From contig NZ_CAMGYZ010000001.1 of assembly GCF_946151055.1 (NCBI RefSeq), positions 372,001 through 436,000 of the forward strand: 64,000 bases of DNA, in the 5' to 3' direction. Both the position numbers and the translations under genes were made by a program. Positions 9,633 to 18,990 of the stretch are shown piece by piece. The stretch's first letter is position 1, and each line of letters opens with the position of its first letter. The notes beneath the pieces were generated by a model, which was given only the letters and a program-made list of their open reading frames with translations, was not told the origin of the DNA and did not search any database. The stretch comes from Bacillus sp. Marseille-Q3570. Lineage in GTDB: Bacteria; Bacillota; Bacilli; Bacillales; Fictibacillaceae.

Positions 9633-10498
9633 CAATGAACACCTTCTATTTGATGACTCCACTTCGCAGATAGGATTGTGTTTTGTAAGAGCATTGTGAT
9701 GGTCATCGGACCTACCCCCTTCGGAACTGGAGTGATATAAGAAGCGACTTGTTCTGCTTCTTCAAAATCGACATCACCTGTCAATTTCCCATCGTCCTTA
9801 CGGTTGATTCCAACATCAATCACTACAGCCCCAGGCTTGATGAAGTCTTTCCCGACAAAATGCATCTTACCTACAGCAACAACGAGTATGTCTGCTTGTT
9901 TCGTAATTTCTTTCATGTTTGCTGTCCTGGAGTGACAATATGTAACGGTGGCATTTTCATTTAAGAACAGTTGACCTACAGGTTTTCCAACGATATTACT
10001 TCTACCAATTACAACCACATGCTTACCTTCAATTGATATGTCTTTAGCTTTTATCATTTCAATGATTCCAAAGGGTGTACATGGTAAAAACGCACGTTGT
10101 CCAGTCATCATCCTCCCGATATTGATTGGGTGGAAACCGTCTACATCCTTTTCTGGTGAAATTGCTTCTATGATTGCTGTTTCTGAGATATGTTCAGGTA
10201 AAGGTAACTGGACGAGAATTCCATGACATGCATCATCATGGTTATATTGTGTAATGATTTCAAGCAGTTTCGCTTCAGAGGTGTCTTCAGATAGCTCAAT
10301 GAGCTTTCCGTCAATTCCAACCTGTTTGCACGCTTTCGTTTTTCCTCTTACATAAGATAAAGAAGCAGGGTTATTCCCTACGATGATGACAACTAATCCA
10401 GGAATGATCCCTTCATTTCTCAGTTTATTTACCTCTTCTTTCATTGCGTTCCTTTTGGCTTCTGCAATTTCATTTCCCTTGATAAGCTCTGCAACCAT
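9632..10498 (-). CDS. folD: Bifunctional methylenetetrahydrofolate dehydrogenase/cyclohydrolase FolD
   Basis: The 288-residue enzyme interconverts 5,10-methylene-, methenyl- and 10-formyl-tetrahydrofolate using NADP, feeding one-carbon units to purine and formyl-Met synthesis. The catalytic lysine lies in SYVRGKTKAC near residue 50, QLPLPEHI lies near 98, and the NADP motif GRSNIVGKPVGQL near 165. ATG at 10498 is favoured by GGAGGGG six bases upstream over a GTG at 10513. It ends in a one-base overlap with xseA. Confidence 0.96.
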   Translation of the reverse strand: MVAELIKGNEIAEAKRNAMKEEVNKLRNEGIIPGLVVIIVGNNPASLSYVRGKTKACKQVGIDGKLIELSEDTSEAKLLEIITQYNHDDACHGILVQLPLPEHISETAIIEAISPEKDVDGFHPINIGRMMTGQRAFLPCTPFGIIEMIKAKDISIEGKHVVVIGRSNIVGKPVGQLFLNENATVTYCHSRTANMKEITKQADILVVAVGKMHFVGKDFIKPGAVVIDVGINRKDDGKLTGDVDFEEAEQVASYITPVPKGVGPMTITMLLQNTILSAKWSHQIEGVH

Positions 10499-10512
10499 CT
10501 CTATCCCCTCCA

Positions 10513-10905
10513 CTATTGGATCGTTTTACTTATTTTAGAAAGTACAGCATTTACAAAGCGACCGGATTCATCTCCTCCGAATGTTTTTGCCAGATCGATC
10601 GCTTCGTTGAAAGTAACTTTGATCGGAATGTCTTCTATATACAACATTTCGTATACAGCAAGTCTTAAAACAGAGCGGTCTACATTTCCAATCCGGTCGA
10701 AACTCCAGTTTTCAAGGTGTTCTTTAATACGAGCATCAATTTCTTCCTTGTGATCCGTCGTCCCCTCGACCAACTGGATCAGAAATTCATCACGTTCTTC
10801 GCCTTCCTCCAGAACATGCCCAATCGCTTCCGAACGGTCTAATTGACTCACATCTATTTGAAACAAAGACTGTAAAGCCTTTTCTCTTGCAATCCTTCTT
10901 TTCAT
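10513..10905 (-). CDS. nusB: Transcription antitermination factor NusB
   Basis: A 130-residue all-helical RNA-binding protein that, with S10 (NusE), binds boxA of rRNA leaders. The N-terminal arginine-rich RRIAREKALQSLFQID and the C-terminal FNEAIDLAKTFGGDESGRFVNAVL are family signatures. ATG at 10905 follows GAAAGGAAG. It heads the nusB-folD-xse operon downstream of a terminator after yqhY. Confidence 0.96.
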   Translation of the reverse strand: MKRRIAREKALQSLFQIDVSQLDRSEAIGHVLEEGEERDEFLIQLVEGTTDHKEEIDARIKEHLENWSFDRIGNVDRSVLRLAVYEMLYIEDIPIKVTFNEAIDLAKTFGGDESGRFVNAVLSKISKTIQ

Positions 10906-10999
10906 TTCATGATACTTCCTTTCATATCTTCTCTATCTGATGATAGCATAGAGATCGTTACCTTTACAGCATACACATTTTCAAACTATAATAATCGCA

Positions 11000-11081
11000 A
11001 TAAAAAACTGACCCAAAACGGACAAACTTCTCTTGTTTTAATCGTCATTCAGAGAAGTCTGACACATGTTCTGAGTCAGTT
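11000..11081 (-). terminator. Branched terminator between yqhY and nusB
   Basis: On the minus strand AACTGAC (11081-11075) pairs with GTCAGTT (11012-11006) just before a T run. A second hairpin, ACTTCTCT with AGAGAAGT, is nested inside. The outer stem immediately precedes TTTTT, so it should end the acc-yqhY transcript. Confidence 0.65.
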
Positions 11082-11087
11082 CGTCAT

Positions 11088-11498
11088 TTAAAATTCCTGA
11101 TCTTCTTCAACTCCAGGGTCCACTTTTCCTTCAAACTGGACTCCTACTACGTGTACATCAATACGATTTGGCTCTAAAGCCGTCATCGTGTGTAAGGTAA
11201 GTCGGATATTCTCTTGGATCTTTTCAGCTGTATCTGGAATCGATACACCAAAATTCATTGTTACGAAAACATCGATGTTGATCCCTTCTTCGGAAAGTTC
11301 CACTTTTACACCTTTACCAAGTGATTTCTTACCGAAACGTTCAACCACTCCTGTCGCGAAATTTCCACGCATTGCAGAAACTCCTTCCACTTCAGTAGCA
11401 GCTATACTAGAGATCACTTCAATCACTTCTGGTGAGATTTCAACCTTCCCAAGGTTTGCATCTTTTTCTTCCATTTCAAATGTTTGATATTCGTTCAT
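11088..11498 (-). CDS. yqhY: Asp23/Gls24 family envelope stress protein YqhY
   Basis: A 136-residue Asp23-family protein (VEISPEVIEVISSIAATEVEGVSAMRG-type N-terminus, ELSEEGINIDVFVTMNFGVSIPDTA core). In B. subtilis YqhY is co-expressed with accB-accC and affects acetyl-CoA carboxylase activity. It begins 2 nt after accC ends, with GGAGGTGA upstream, so it is the third gene of that operon here too. Confidence 0.92.
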   Translation of the reverse strand: MNEYQTFEMEEKDANLGKVEISPEVIEVISSIAATEVEGVSAMRGNFATGVVERFGKKSLGKGVKVELSEEGINIDVFVTMNFGVSIPDTAEKIQENIRLTLHTMTALEPNRIDVHVVGVQFEGKVDPGVEEDQEF

Positions 11499-11500
11499 TA

Positions 11501-12874
11501 CTACTCACCTCCATTTGAAGTTGATTTTGATGTCAAATCGTAGTTCTCTAAAAATTTAGTATTGAATTCTCCGCTATTGAATTTTTCATGTTCAAGTAAT
11601 CGCATATGGAAAGGAATCGTCGTATCGACCCCTTCGATGACAAATTCACTTAATGCACGCTTCATACGTCGAATTGCTTCTTCACGTGTTTTTCCATAAG
11701 TGATGAGCTTTGCAATCATCGAATCATAATACGGTGGGATGAAATAACCTGGATAAGCAGCCGAATCGACACGTACGCCTAGCCCGCCCGGCGGGAGATA
11801 CATTTCGATCCTACCGGCAGATGGCATGAAATTCTTATCCGGATTTTCAGCATTGATCCGGCATTCGATCGACCAGCCTTCAAACTTGATATCTTCTTGG
11901 CTGTAAGATAAACGTTCACCGCCAGCCACCCTGATCTGTTCCTTGATCAAGTCGATACCGGTAACCATTTCAGTCACAGGATGCTCAACCTGGATCCGAG
12001 TATTCATCTCCATGAAATAGAAGTCACCTGTGTTGTGTTCAAATATGAACTCTACGGTTCCAGCTCCGGAATAATTTACAGCTTTTGCTGCGCGCACAGC
12101 GGCTTCTCCCATCTCTTCCCGTTTTTCGGGATCCAGGGCCGGAGAAGGGGTTTCTTCAACAAGCTTTTGTAAACGACGCTGGATCGAGCAATCACGTTCA
12201 CCTAAGTGAATGACATTCCCATGATTATCACCCAGTACCTGTATCTCTACATGGCGGAAATCTTCAATGTATTTTTCAATGTATACACCAGGATTCCCGA
12301 AAGCTGAGGCAGCTTCTTGCTGAGTCATATTGATTCCTTTTACAAGCTCCTGTTCAGTGCGAGCGACACGGATTCCTTTTCCTCCGCCCCCCGCAGTCGC
12401 TTTGATGATTACAGGGTATCCCATTTCCTCTGCTAACTCAATCGCTTCTTCTTTGGACTCGATGATTCCTTCAGAACCTGGAACAATTGGTACACCAGCC
12501 TCTTTCATAGTAGTTCTTGCTACATCTTTCGTCCCCATACGATTGATGGCTTCTGGGCTCGGTCCAATGAAGGTAATGTTGCATTCAGCACAGATTTCAG
12601 CAAAGTCAGCATTTTCGGCTAAAAATCCATAGCCCGGATGAATTGCATCAGCTCCTGTCAGGGTAGCGACGCTCATGATGTTCGTGAAATTCAAATAACT
12701 TTCCTTTGCAAGGATAGGGCCGATGCAGTACGCTTCATCTGCTAGGCGCACATGCAAAGATTCTTTATCGCCTTCTGAATATACGGCGATAGTTTCTATA
12801 TTCATCTCTTTACAAGCTCGTATGATCCGGACAGCAATTTCTCCTCGGTTCGCAATGAGTACTTTTTTTATCAT
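11501..12874 (-). CDS. accC: Acetyl-CoA carboxylase, biotin carboxylase subunit
   Basis: The 457-residue ATP-grasp enzyme carboxylates biotin on AccB, the first step of fatty-acid synthesis. Visible are [20 protein letters not shown], the glycine-rich ATP loop [12 protein letters not shown] near 163, [16 protein letters not shown] near 235, and [18 protein letters not shown] with the catalytic Arg/Glu near 290. ATG at 12874 is preceded by AAGGTG; a GTG three codons upstream is less likely. It follows accB by 10 nt. Confidence 0.97.
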   Translation of the reverse strand: MIKKVLIANRGEIAVRIIRACKEMNIETIAVYSEGDKESLHVRLADEAYCIGPILAKESYLNFTNIMSVATLTGADAIHPGYGFLAENADFAEICAECNITFIGPSPEAINRMGTKDVARTTMKEAGVPIVPGSEGIIESKEEAIELAEEMGYPVIIKATAGGGGKGIRVARTEQELVKGINMTQQEAASAFGNPGVYIEKYIEDFRHVEIQVLGDNHGNVIHLGERDCSIQRRLQKLVEETPSPALDPEKREEMGEAAVRAAKAVNYSGAGTVEFIFEHNTGDFYFMEMNTRIQVEHPVTEMVTGIDLIKEQIRVAGGERLSYSQEDIKFEGWSIECRINAENPDKNFMPSAGRIEMYLPPGGLGVRVDSAAYPGYFIPPYYDSMIAKLITYGKTREEAIRRMKRALSEFVIEGVDTTIPFHMRLLEHEKFNSGEFNTKFLENYDLTSKSTSNGGE

Positions 12875-12884
12875 TTCAATCACC

Positions 12885-13388
12885 TTACTGTTTTTTCACA
12901 AGGAATAGTGGTTGTCCATACTCAACGAGCTGTCCATTCTCGACGAGTATTTCTACGATTTCACCATTCACTTCAGCTTCGATTTCGTTGAACAGCTTCA
13001 TCGCTTCGATAATACACACGATCGAGTCATTTGATACCTTGTCTCCTTCTTTCACATAAGAATCTTCATCTGGAGATGGAGACGCATAAAATGTACCGAC
13101 CATTGGAGATTCAATTTTATGTAAGGATCCATCGTCCACTTCTTTGACTGGTGCTTCTGTTTCATTTTTTGTATCAGCCTTTTCTTCGACCGCTTGTGGA
13201 TTTGGCTGTGGTGCTGCTTCTTGAGCTGGTGCTGCAGGTGCTGCTTGAGGTGCTTGTTGGACGACAGGCTGCTCTGTCCCACCTTTTTTCAAAGTGATTT
13301 TCGCACCTTCTTCTTCATATTCAAATTCATTGATTGATGATTGATCGATCAATTTGATCAATTCACGAATTTCTTGTATTTTGAGCAT
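12885..13388 (-). CDS. accB: Acetyl-CoA carboxylase biotin carboxyl carrier protein
   Basis: A 167-residue carrier: a short N-terminal helix ([17 protein letters not shown]), an Ala/Pro/Gln-rich linker (residues about 35-85) and a C-terminal biotinyl domain with [15 protein letters not shown], where the lysine of EAMK receives biotin. ATG at 13388 is selected by AAGGAG eight bases upstream. It is the first gene of accB-accC-yqhY. Confidence 0.96.
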   Translation of the reverse strand: MLKIQEIRELIKLIDQSSINEFEYEEEGAKITLKKGGTEQPVVQQAPQAAPAAPAQEAAPQPNPQAVEEKADTKNETEAPVKEVDDGSLHKIESPMVGTFYASPSPDEDSYVKEGDKVSNDSIVCIIEAMKLFNEIEAEVNGEIVEILVENGQLVEYGQPLFLVKKQ

Positions 13389-13744
13389 TCTTTCCACTCC
13401 TTCAGTGTGTCTACTATTCTGTATTCATTATAGCATAATTCAGCACATCTAAAACTTTATCACCTTACTATGTGAGCTGGTGCTAATTCGTTTATATCAT
13501 ATCATAATCCTTTTGGGGAGGGTACCGATTAAAATTTATAGGTGATTTTTTTGGATTATGAGTGGAGATATAGATATTCTTGATTAGCGAGGTGAGGTCC
13601 TGCAACGAACTTTGCAAGTGAGTGAAAAGGCTCACAGTTTTCCCGCAGAAATGGGGTGAATTCCCTTAAAATCAAAACCTTATAAAAATAGTTAACGTAT
13701 TTTATACTTTCTTTAAGTGCAAGAGCAACAACGAAAACAGCTTA
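13389..13744. other. Intergenic region upstream of accB with decayed repeat tail
   Basis: Contains the accB promoter region and, at about 13580-13728, a decayed repeat ending ACTTTCTTTAAGTGCAAGAG. That tail is the same as the one found at the ends of the MITE copies and short repeats. FabR/FapR-type operators were looked for but not convincingly found. No gene is supported. Confidence 0.4.
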
Positions 13745-13775
13745 ATAAAAAGACAGCCCTTTTGGACTGCCTCTT
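13745..13775 (-). terminator. Terminator of the spoIIIA operon
   Basis: Minus-strand AGGCAGTCC pairs with GGGCTGTCT (one G-U pair) and is followed by TTTTTATT. It lies 15 nt past the spoIIIAH stop. Confidence 0.75.
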
Positions 13776-13789
13776 CTATCAAGCTATCA

Positions 13790-14323
13790 TCATTTTTTAG
13801 CTACTTGGAATTGGACAGCTACATGCTTGTCGCCAAGTTGTTCTTGGGCTTTTCTCATGATTGCGTTCGCTTCACTTTTACTTAGTTCTTCATCAGCGCG
13901 GACGATGATCTGAACTTCAGAATCCATTGTATTCACCAATACATCTTCATACCCCATACTTTTGATCAATGTTTCGAGGGTATCTTCCTTCATACCTAGT
14001 TCCTGTAATTCCTCCAACTGACTTAAAGCTTGTGACTGGACCTCTGCGGATACACTTGTGGAAGCTAGAACTTCATTGTATTTTGCTTGTAGCTCTGAAC
14101 GCTTATCCTGGATTTTCATTCGAAGCTCTGTGAACATTTCATCACTGTCCACCTCAGTGACAACAGACTTGCCATTGGTTTCTTCTGCACTTCCCTTTTT
14201 ATCCTCATCCTGTGCAGCAAAGTCAGTTGGTGATTGTTCCGGTGTGGTGATGTAATACACCGATAACACGATAATCAAGCTCAGCATCGTTAATAACCAA
14301 ACCGTTTGTTTTTTCAATAACAT
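13790..14323 (-). CDS. spoIIIAH: Stage III sporulation protein AH
   Basis: A 177-residue forespore-facing channel component. One N-terminal membrane anchor (QTVWLLTMLSLIIVLSVYYIT) is followed by a coiled, acidic linker (residues 35-110) and a C-terminal ring-forming domain with DVLVNTMDSEVQIIVRADELS-like sequence. SpoIIIAH in the mother-cell membrane binds SpoIIQ from the forespore to form the feeding channel. Last gene of the operon, 3 nt after spoIIIAG. The N-terminal linker is less conserved than the C-terminal fold. Confidence 0.94.
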   Translation of the reverse strand: MLLKKQTVWLLTMLSLIIVLSVYYITTPEQSPTDFAAQDEDKKGSAEETNGKSVVTEVDSDEMFTELRMKIQDKRSELQAKYNEVLASTSVSAEVQSQALSQLEELQELGMKEDTLETLIKSMGYEDVLVNTMDSEVQIIVRADEELSKSEANAIMRKAQEQLGDKHVAVQFQVAKK

Positions 14324-14326
14324 TCA

Positions 14327-14977
14327 TTATTCCCCCTTCTGCTTTTTCGGTCCTACACTCACTTTATGACTGGGTACATCAAGCACCCTGGAAACCGCTT
14401 CGATAATCCAAGTTTTAACCTTGATGTTCTGAGCTCCATCTGCTAAAATCAATACGCCCCTCACCTCCGGCTTTTCTGTAGTGACGATAATCGGTTGCTC
14501 CCCTTTTTCCCCCTGGATGATGATGACTTTTTCATCCGTTTGAAGGTCTGTGGTTTTACGTTTACCCCCATGCTGGTCAGTTTCATCAGTAGTGGAATCT
14601 TTTTTGGTAATATCCTTTTCATAAATTGTCTTAGAGGTTGAGTCTAGAAAGACCATTACGCTTGTATCCTGGACCCCCATCATTTCATCGAGGATTTCCT
14701 TCAGTTGGTTTCCGTAATGCTCTTCCATCTCTCTTATTGATGAAGGATCGTCTGATTTTTTTATAGAGAATGTCGCCTTGGATTCCTCGTCTTCTGTAGC
14801 GGAATTCATAGTTGGAGTGGAATCTGGAGTACTGATCAAGTTTTGGATCAGCATCATCGCTATCCCGAAACCCAGTATGAGCAGGATGTATTGGGATTTG
14901 CGATTCATTTTTTTACCTTGTTTGTCTGGTTTCAGAAGCGATTTCAGCCAGTCATTCTGTTTCTTTTCATCAGACAT
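14327..14977 (-). CDS. spoIIIAG: Stage III sporulation protein AG
   Basis: A 216-residue mother-cell membrane protein. A single transmembrane segment near residues 27-46 (YILLILGFGIAMMLIQNLIS) is followed by a large extracytoplasmic domain with GNQLKEILDEMMGVQDTSVMVFLDS and the C-terminal VRGVLILADGAQNIKVKTWI..AVSRVLDV typical of the ring-building motif. SpoIIIAG forms the large ring of the A-Q feeding-tube complex. The gene lies between spoIIIAF and spoIIIAH with minimal spacing. Confidence 0.95.
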   Translation of the reverse strand: MSDEKKQNDWLKSLLKPDKQGKKMNRKSQYILLILGFGIAMMLIQNLISTPDSTPTMNSATEDEESKATFSIKKSDDPSSIREMEEHYGNQLKEILDEMMGVQDTSVMVFLDSTSKTIYEKDITKKDSTTDETDQHGGKRKTTDLQTDEKVIIIQGEKGEQPIIVTTEKPEVRGVLILADGAQNIKVKTWIIEAVSRVLDVPSHKVSVGPKKQKGE

Positions 14978-14983
14978 GTTTCA

Positions 14984-15595
14984 TTACGATCCTCCTTCCT
15001 CTACTAGTACGATCTGATCCGGAGACACCTCCCACTCTTTTGAAAGGAATGCTTTGATTTCTTTCATGTCAGCCGATTCTTCAGCGGGTTCGATCTGTGT
15101 TGATGTATCGATCGTCACCTCTTGGATCGCCTCGATTGCATCTTCATCTGTCGACTGATTTTCTAATGTGGCATGGATGATCCACTGACTTTCTTCTGTA
15201 CCATTTTGGGTTTTTTCTTGTAACACCACATCCTTTAATCGTTTCTGATATTGTTCTGCGAGCTTATCTTCTACCTTTTGATGTAGTAGGACAGCCATTT
15301 GTTCTAAAATATATGCATCTTGTGAGGCTTGTATTTCACTTTTCTTGTTTTCTATCAAATTTTTCATCTCACCATCTTTCATAAAGGCCTCTTTATTGAC
15401 GAATGAAGCCAACTCCTTATTGAGATCGATGGAGAACATTTTGATCATAGGATTCAGGATCGCAATGATCAAGAGCAGTCCGATTACGACTTTCACGTAT
15501 TTTTGAAATGCATTTGATGGCAACAATAATTCCAGGATTGTCGCTAATAGGATGATCAGAATGATATTCGTCACCCACTCATATATAAATGACAC
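14984..15595 (-). CDS. spoIIIAF: Stage III sporulation protein AF
   Basis: About 203 residues: two N-terminal transmembrane helices (WVTNIILIILLATILELLL and VVIGLLLIIAILNPMIK), then a soluble domain with an amphipathic QLAVLLHQKVEDKLAEQYQ-like stretch. It is part of the mother-cell SpoIIIA complex. The GTG at 15595 is taken as start because GGGGAGGAG sits six bases upstream and relatives begin with SFxxEWVTN. The longer upstream frame overlaps spoIIIAE in another phase. Confidence 0.93.
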   Translation of the reverse strand: MSFIYEWVTNIILIILLATILELLLPSNAFQKYVKVVIGLLLIIAILNPMIKMFSIDLNKELASFVNKEAFMKDGEMKNLIENKKSEIQASQDAYILEQMAVLLHQKVEDKLAEQYQKRLKDVVLQEKTQNGTEESQWIIHATLENQSTDEDAIEAIQEVTIDTSTQIEPAEESADMKEIKAFLSKEWEVSPDQIVLVEEGGS

Positions 15596-15612
15596 GTGAC
15601 TCTCCTCCCCAC

Positions 15613-16812
15613 TCATCTCATCATCAATGTGAGATTTCCAGCAGCAATCATCATCGTTACTGCCAGGAAGAACATGAAACATACGATGGAAAGCGCCGCG
15701 AAAATGAACATGACATTTTTACTGATGATCGTTAAACATTGGATGATCGGACCGCCTCCAAGCGGTTGCAGAACAGCAGCGGCAATTTGATAGATCAATA
15801 CAAGTGACAATATCTTAAGAGCTGGAAATGCACATAGTAAGATTAAAATGACGACACCAGCAATACCGACTGTGTTTTTCAGTAATAATGAAGCACTTAA
15901 AACTGTATCCGTCGCATCTGTAAACATACGGCCGATGATTGGGATGAAGTTGCCTGTGATGAATTTCGCTGTCCGGATCGCGACACCATCCGCAACAGCA
16001 GCAGTCGCTCCCTGCACACTGATGACGCCAAGAAATACGGTGAAAAATACGAGCATGACACCGATCGCTACACCGCGTAATAGATTGGCAAGCTGAGTGA
16101 CTTTGTAATGATCTGTCAATGTACTGACGATACTAAGCAACGCAGAAAGCAGCAGAAGCGGAAGAACAAAATGCTGGATGAGCATCCCACTTGTATTTAC
16201 AAGGAAAATGATGAATGGATGAAAGAATGCAACTGATGCAATACTGCCGGTCGTAGCCATTAAAGCTAGTAATAATGGAATAAGTGCAATGATGAACGAA
16301 TTCATGTTCCGGATCGCATCGATGGTATAATCTGCTGCTACGTGAAAGCTGTTCAATGCAATAACAATCAAAACCATATAAACGATTCCATAAGCCACTT
16401 TACTAACCGCTTGATTTTCAAATGCATTTTGCATCGTCTGCAGCAGCATGCTGAATACCGTCAGCATGATCAGCATCCCAAGTAGTTTTCCATTGGTCAG
16501 AATTTCATGAAATAAATATTTAAGGAGTCCTAGAGCCCAATCTTTCAATGAAAAATCTTGATCACTTTGGATAAATTCAAGGATGCTCCCTTTCTGGCTC
16601 TCTGGCAGGAAACCGCCATATTCACTGCGGATTTTGTTCCAGTATTCACGAATGTCATCAAGATGTTCATCTTCAACCTTCAGACTTTTCTCAATCTGTT
16701 CTTTGCCAGTTGTTTGGGCACTGACTTGGATGGAGGGTTGTCCAAAATCTATAAAAAAAATGACCGCCATCATGATGACCATTAATAGTTTCAACCGTTT
16801 GTTGTTTGGCAT
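15613..16812 (-). CDS. spoIIIAE: Stage III sporulation protein AE
   Basis: The 399-residue polytopic membrane protein, with a signal-peptide-like N-terminus (LLMVIMMAVIFFIDFGQPSI) and about seven to eight further membrane segments, is the same length as the B. subtilis protein. It resembles a transporter core of the SpoIIIA complex. ATG at 16812 has AGGGGTG at good distance; a GTG three codons upstream does not. Confidence 0.95.
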   Translation of the reverse strand: MPNNKRLKLLMVIMMAVIFFIDFGQPSIQVSAQTTGKEQIEKSLKVEDEHLDDIREYWNKIRSEYGGFLPESQKGSILEFIQSDQDFSLKDWALGLLKYLFHEILTNGKLLGMLIMLTVFSMLLQTMQNAFENQAVSKVAYGIVYMVLIVIALNSFHVAADYTIDAIRNMNSFIIALIPLLLALMATTGSIASVAFFHPFIIFLVNTSGMLIQHFVLPLLLLSALLSIVSTLTDHYKVTQLANLLRGVAIGVMLVFFTVFLGVISVQGATAAVADGVAIRTAKFITGNFIPIIGRMFTDATDTVLSASLLLKNTVGIAGVVILILLCAFPALKILSLVLIYQIAAAVLQPLGGGPIIQCLTIISKNVMFIFAALSIVCFMFFLAVTMMIAAGNLTLMMR

Positions 16813-16823
16813 GTCATTCACCC

Positions 16824-17213
16824 CTAACTAGGCAGGAAATCAATAATTGTTTCTATCAAAACTGTGAGGATTGGAATGGCCATTACAAGAATCAAAACCT
16901 TCCCAGCAAGTTCAATTTTTGCCGCCATCGCTCCTTGTCCAGCATCTCGAGTGATTTGTGCACCGAATTCTGCAATGTAGGCGATCCCGATGATTTTCAA
17001 GATTGTTTCGACATATACCATATTCAGATTCGCGTTCGTAGCAAGCCGTTCTAGCATAATGATGACCGCTTGTATTTTTCCGATCAAAAACAAGAAGACC
17101 GCTGCACCGGCAAATAGAATAAGTAGAAAAGAGAAGGCAGGTTTCTGTTCCTTTATGACAATCGTTAGAAATGTAGCTATCAAGCAGAACCCGACAATCT
17201 GGATGATTTCGAT
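16824..17213 (-). CDS. spoIIIAD: Stage III sporulation protein AD (start codon non-canonical)
   Basis: A small membrane protein of about 129 residues with four helices (IEIIQIVGFCLIATFLTIVIK, FSFLLILFAGAAVFLFLIG and two C-terminal ones), typical of SpoIIIAD. The protein alignment expects a start at or next to IEIIQIVG, and AGGAGG lies at 17221-17226, but there is no ATG, GTG or TTG there. An ATC at 17213 sits eight bases after the Shine-Dalgarno sequence, and a GTT lies two codons upstream. The only canonical in-frame start is GTG at 17249, which overlaps spoIIIAC and lacks a spaced ribosome site. The gene itself is certain; the start is not. Confidence 0.88.
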   Translation of the reverse strand: MEIIQIVGFCLIATFLTIVIKEQKPAFSFLLILFAGAAVFLFLIGKIQAVIIMLERLATNANLNMVYVETILKIIGIAYIAEFGAQITRDAGQGAMAAKIELAGKVLILVMAIPILTVLIETIIDFLPS

Positions 17214-17226
17214 TGGAACCCCCTCC

Positions 17227-17433
17227 TCATCCCTGGAACAGGAACACACCTCTTATTTGTTGGAACAGATCATCGAGCAAGGTGATGACGATGAAAAGGA
17301 CGAGAACAAACCCGATCAATGTGATCCAGTGGGCAATGTCCTCCTTTCCCATCTGTTTCAACACGGTATGTAACATGGCGATTACAATACCGATTCCAGC
17401 TATTTGAAAAATGGTGTTAACATCGTAAGGCAT
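17227..17433 (-). CDS. spoIIIAC: Stage III sporulation protein AC
   Basis: A 68-residue protein with two membrane segments (TIFQIAGIGIVIAMLHTVL and IAHWITLIGFVLVLFIVITLL), identical in length to B. subtilis SpoIIIAC. It is a mother-cell membrane member of the feeding-tube complex and is placed between spoIIIAB and spoIIIAD. Confidence 0.95.
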   Translation of the reverse strand: MPYDVNTIFQIAGIGIVIAMLHTVLKQMGKEDIAHWITLIGFVLVLFIVITLLDDLFQQIRGVFLFQG

Positions 17434-17452
17434 TCTGCTTTCTCCTCTCCAA

Positions 17453-17965
17453 CTAAATCAACAATATGACAATCAATAATCCAATCAACACCCCGAGGCT
17501 CTTGACCATGTTTTCATACCGACGCTGCAGCTCCTCTGCTTCTTTCTCTTCTCGCTCAAGATGAACAATTGTTAAGCGGATCTGTTTTTGCTGGTGATCA
17601 CGGTCATGCCTGCCCAACGTTGATCCGAATTGTTTCAAAACTTCGATTTCACCTGTTTGAAAAGCAGTATGTTTTTTTATGATTTCAAGACTTTCCTCCC
17701 ACGCTTCTTGAACAGTGCACCGACCTGTGTACAATCGCTCCGCCAGTTCATCGAAGAACAGAGAAAGTGGAGCTTTCATCTGTTTTGAAAGATTTATACT
17801 TGCTTCATAAAGGGGAGTAAGTCCATAAACGATCTCAGCTTCAAGGGATTGGAGAGCGACTTTCAATTGCCTCAACTGTTTTGGACGTTCTTGGAGACGT
17901 TTTGCCCATTCGAATCCAGCCCAGGTAGTTGCAAGTATGATACAGACAGCCCCAATGACATTCAT
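17453..17965 (-). CDS. spoIIIAB: Stage III sporulation protein AB
   Basis: The 170-residue protein has hydrophobic segments at both ends and a charged helical middle (KRLQERPKQLRQLKVALQSLEAEI). The fold resembles type II secretion F-domain proteins, partner to the SpoIIIAA ATPase. Its ATG overlaps the spoIIIAA stop by 4 nt. Confidence 0.95.
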   Translation of the reverse strand: MNVIGAVCIILATTWAGFEWAKRLQERPKQLRQLKVALQSLEAEIVYGLTPLYEASINLSKQMKAPLSLFFDELAERLYTGRCTVQEAWEESLEIIKKHTAFQTGEIEVLKQFGSTLGRHDRDHQQKQIRLTIVHLEREEKEAEELQRRYENMVKSLGVLIGLLIVILLI

Positions 17966-18909
17966 GGGAGTGCCTGCTCCTTTTGATAGTCTAGCACTTT
18001 GAACTCGCTGTCTCGAATCCTCTTTATTCGATTGGAACCGCTATGGCGGGACATTTCCACAAAACGATCAAACAATTGAATATCTAACAGCCTTTTGATC
18101 GTAGGACGCTTCAACACATTTTCGATGCTGTAACCATGGGCTGTCATGATCATCTGCACCCCCGCATTCATCGCTTCCAAAATCGCTTCTGAATCTTCCA
18201 CTCTGCCGATCTCGTCAACGATGATAACCTCAGGACTCAGACTTCTGATCATCATCATGATCCCTTCTGCTTTTGGACACGAATCCAATACATCAATCCT
18301 ATGACCGAGGTTATGTTGAGGCACACCTTTTATGCACCCGGCAATTTCGGAACGTTCATCCACTATTCCGACCTTGGATGAGGGGATGTTCTGGCTGGAC
18401 AGGCCATAGCTCGCTACTCTGGCAAGATCCCTTAATAAAGTTGTCTTACCAGATTGGGGGGGACCGATGATCAGTGTATTCAGCCACCTTTTATTAAAAA
18501 GTAAAGGTGCGACTGGTTCTGCAATCCCTATCTTTTGACGTGCAATACGGATATTGAATGAACTGACTTCTTTGATCGCTTTGACTTGTCCTTTTTCAGT
18601 AATGACCTTTCCGGCAAGACCGACACGGTGACCACCTTTGATCGTGATGTAACCCCTTTTCAATTCTTCCTCAAAGGCATACAAGGAAAATTGACTTAAC
18701 TTGTTCATAAGCTGGATTCCGTCCTGAAATGTGACGATATAGGGACCACCACCACTGTTTTCGAGATACGAAGGATGGCCTCCACAAATGATTTCAAGCG
18801 GGCGGTTCAGACGTACTCTTACTTCCTCCACTGCCATTTTTGAGTCAACTAAATATGTGCGGAGGAGATCTCGTAATGAATCTGGTAACATCTCGAGAAT
18901 TTCTTCCAT
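17962..18909 (-). CDS. spoIIIAA: Stage III sporulation protein AA, secretion-type ATPase
   Basis: The 315-residue AAA/VirB11-like ATPase would power or remodel the SpoIIIA channel from the mother cell. The Walker A motif is IIGPPQSGKTTLLRDLAR near residue 145, and Walker B is VIIVDEIGRVEDSEA near 215; GGHRVGLAGK lies near 90. First gene of the operon, 26 nt or so after the predicted sigma-E start site. Confidence 0.96.
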   Translation of the reverse strand: MEEILEMLPDSLRDLLRTYLVDSKMAVEEVRVRLNRPLEIICGGHPSYLENSGGGPYIVTFQDGIQLMNKLSQFSLYAFEEELKRGYITIKGGHRVGLAGKVITEKGQVKAIKEVSSFNIRIARQKIGIAEPVAPLLFNKRWLNTLIIGPPQSGKTTLLRDLARVASYGLSSQNIPSSKVGIVDERSEIAGCIKGVPQHNLGHRIDVLDSCPKAEGIMMMIRSLSPEVIIVDEIGRVEDSEAILEAMNAGVQMIMTAHGYSIENVLKRPTIKRLLDIQLFDRFVEMSRHSGSNRIKRIRDSEFKVLDYQKEQALP

Positions 18910-18942
18910 GGTAAATCCCCATTTCTTTTAGGGCTTGTTCTC

Positions 18943-18971
18943 AATGTATGGCTGAACTAGCTGTTTTATGA
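18943..18971 (-). promoter_or_regulatory. Sigma-E promoter of the spoIIIA operon
   Basis: Minus strand: -35 TCATAAA (18971-18965), a 14-nt spacer and -10 CATACATT (18950-18943). The -10 fits the sigma-E consensus CATACAnT exactly, and the spacing is right. Expected start is near 18935, ahead of spoIIIAA. This fits mother-cell expression after polar division. Confidence 0.8.
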
Positions 18972-18990
18972 CATTGTGGGAGCAAAGAGA

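Noticed and set aside
12330-12632. 100-codon frame opposite accC, and many similar antisense frames
   Set aside because: They overlap strongly coding sequence on the other strand and lack ribosome sites or family motifs.
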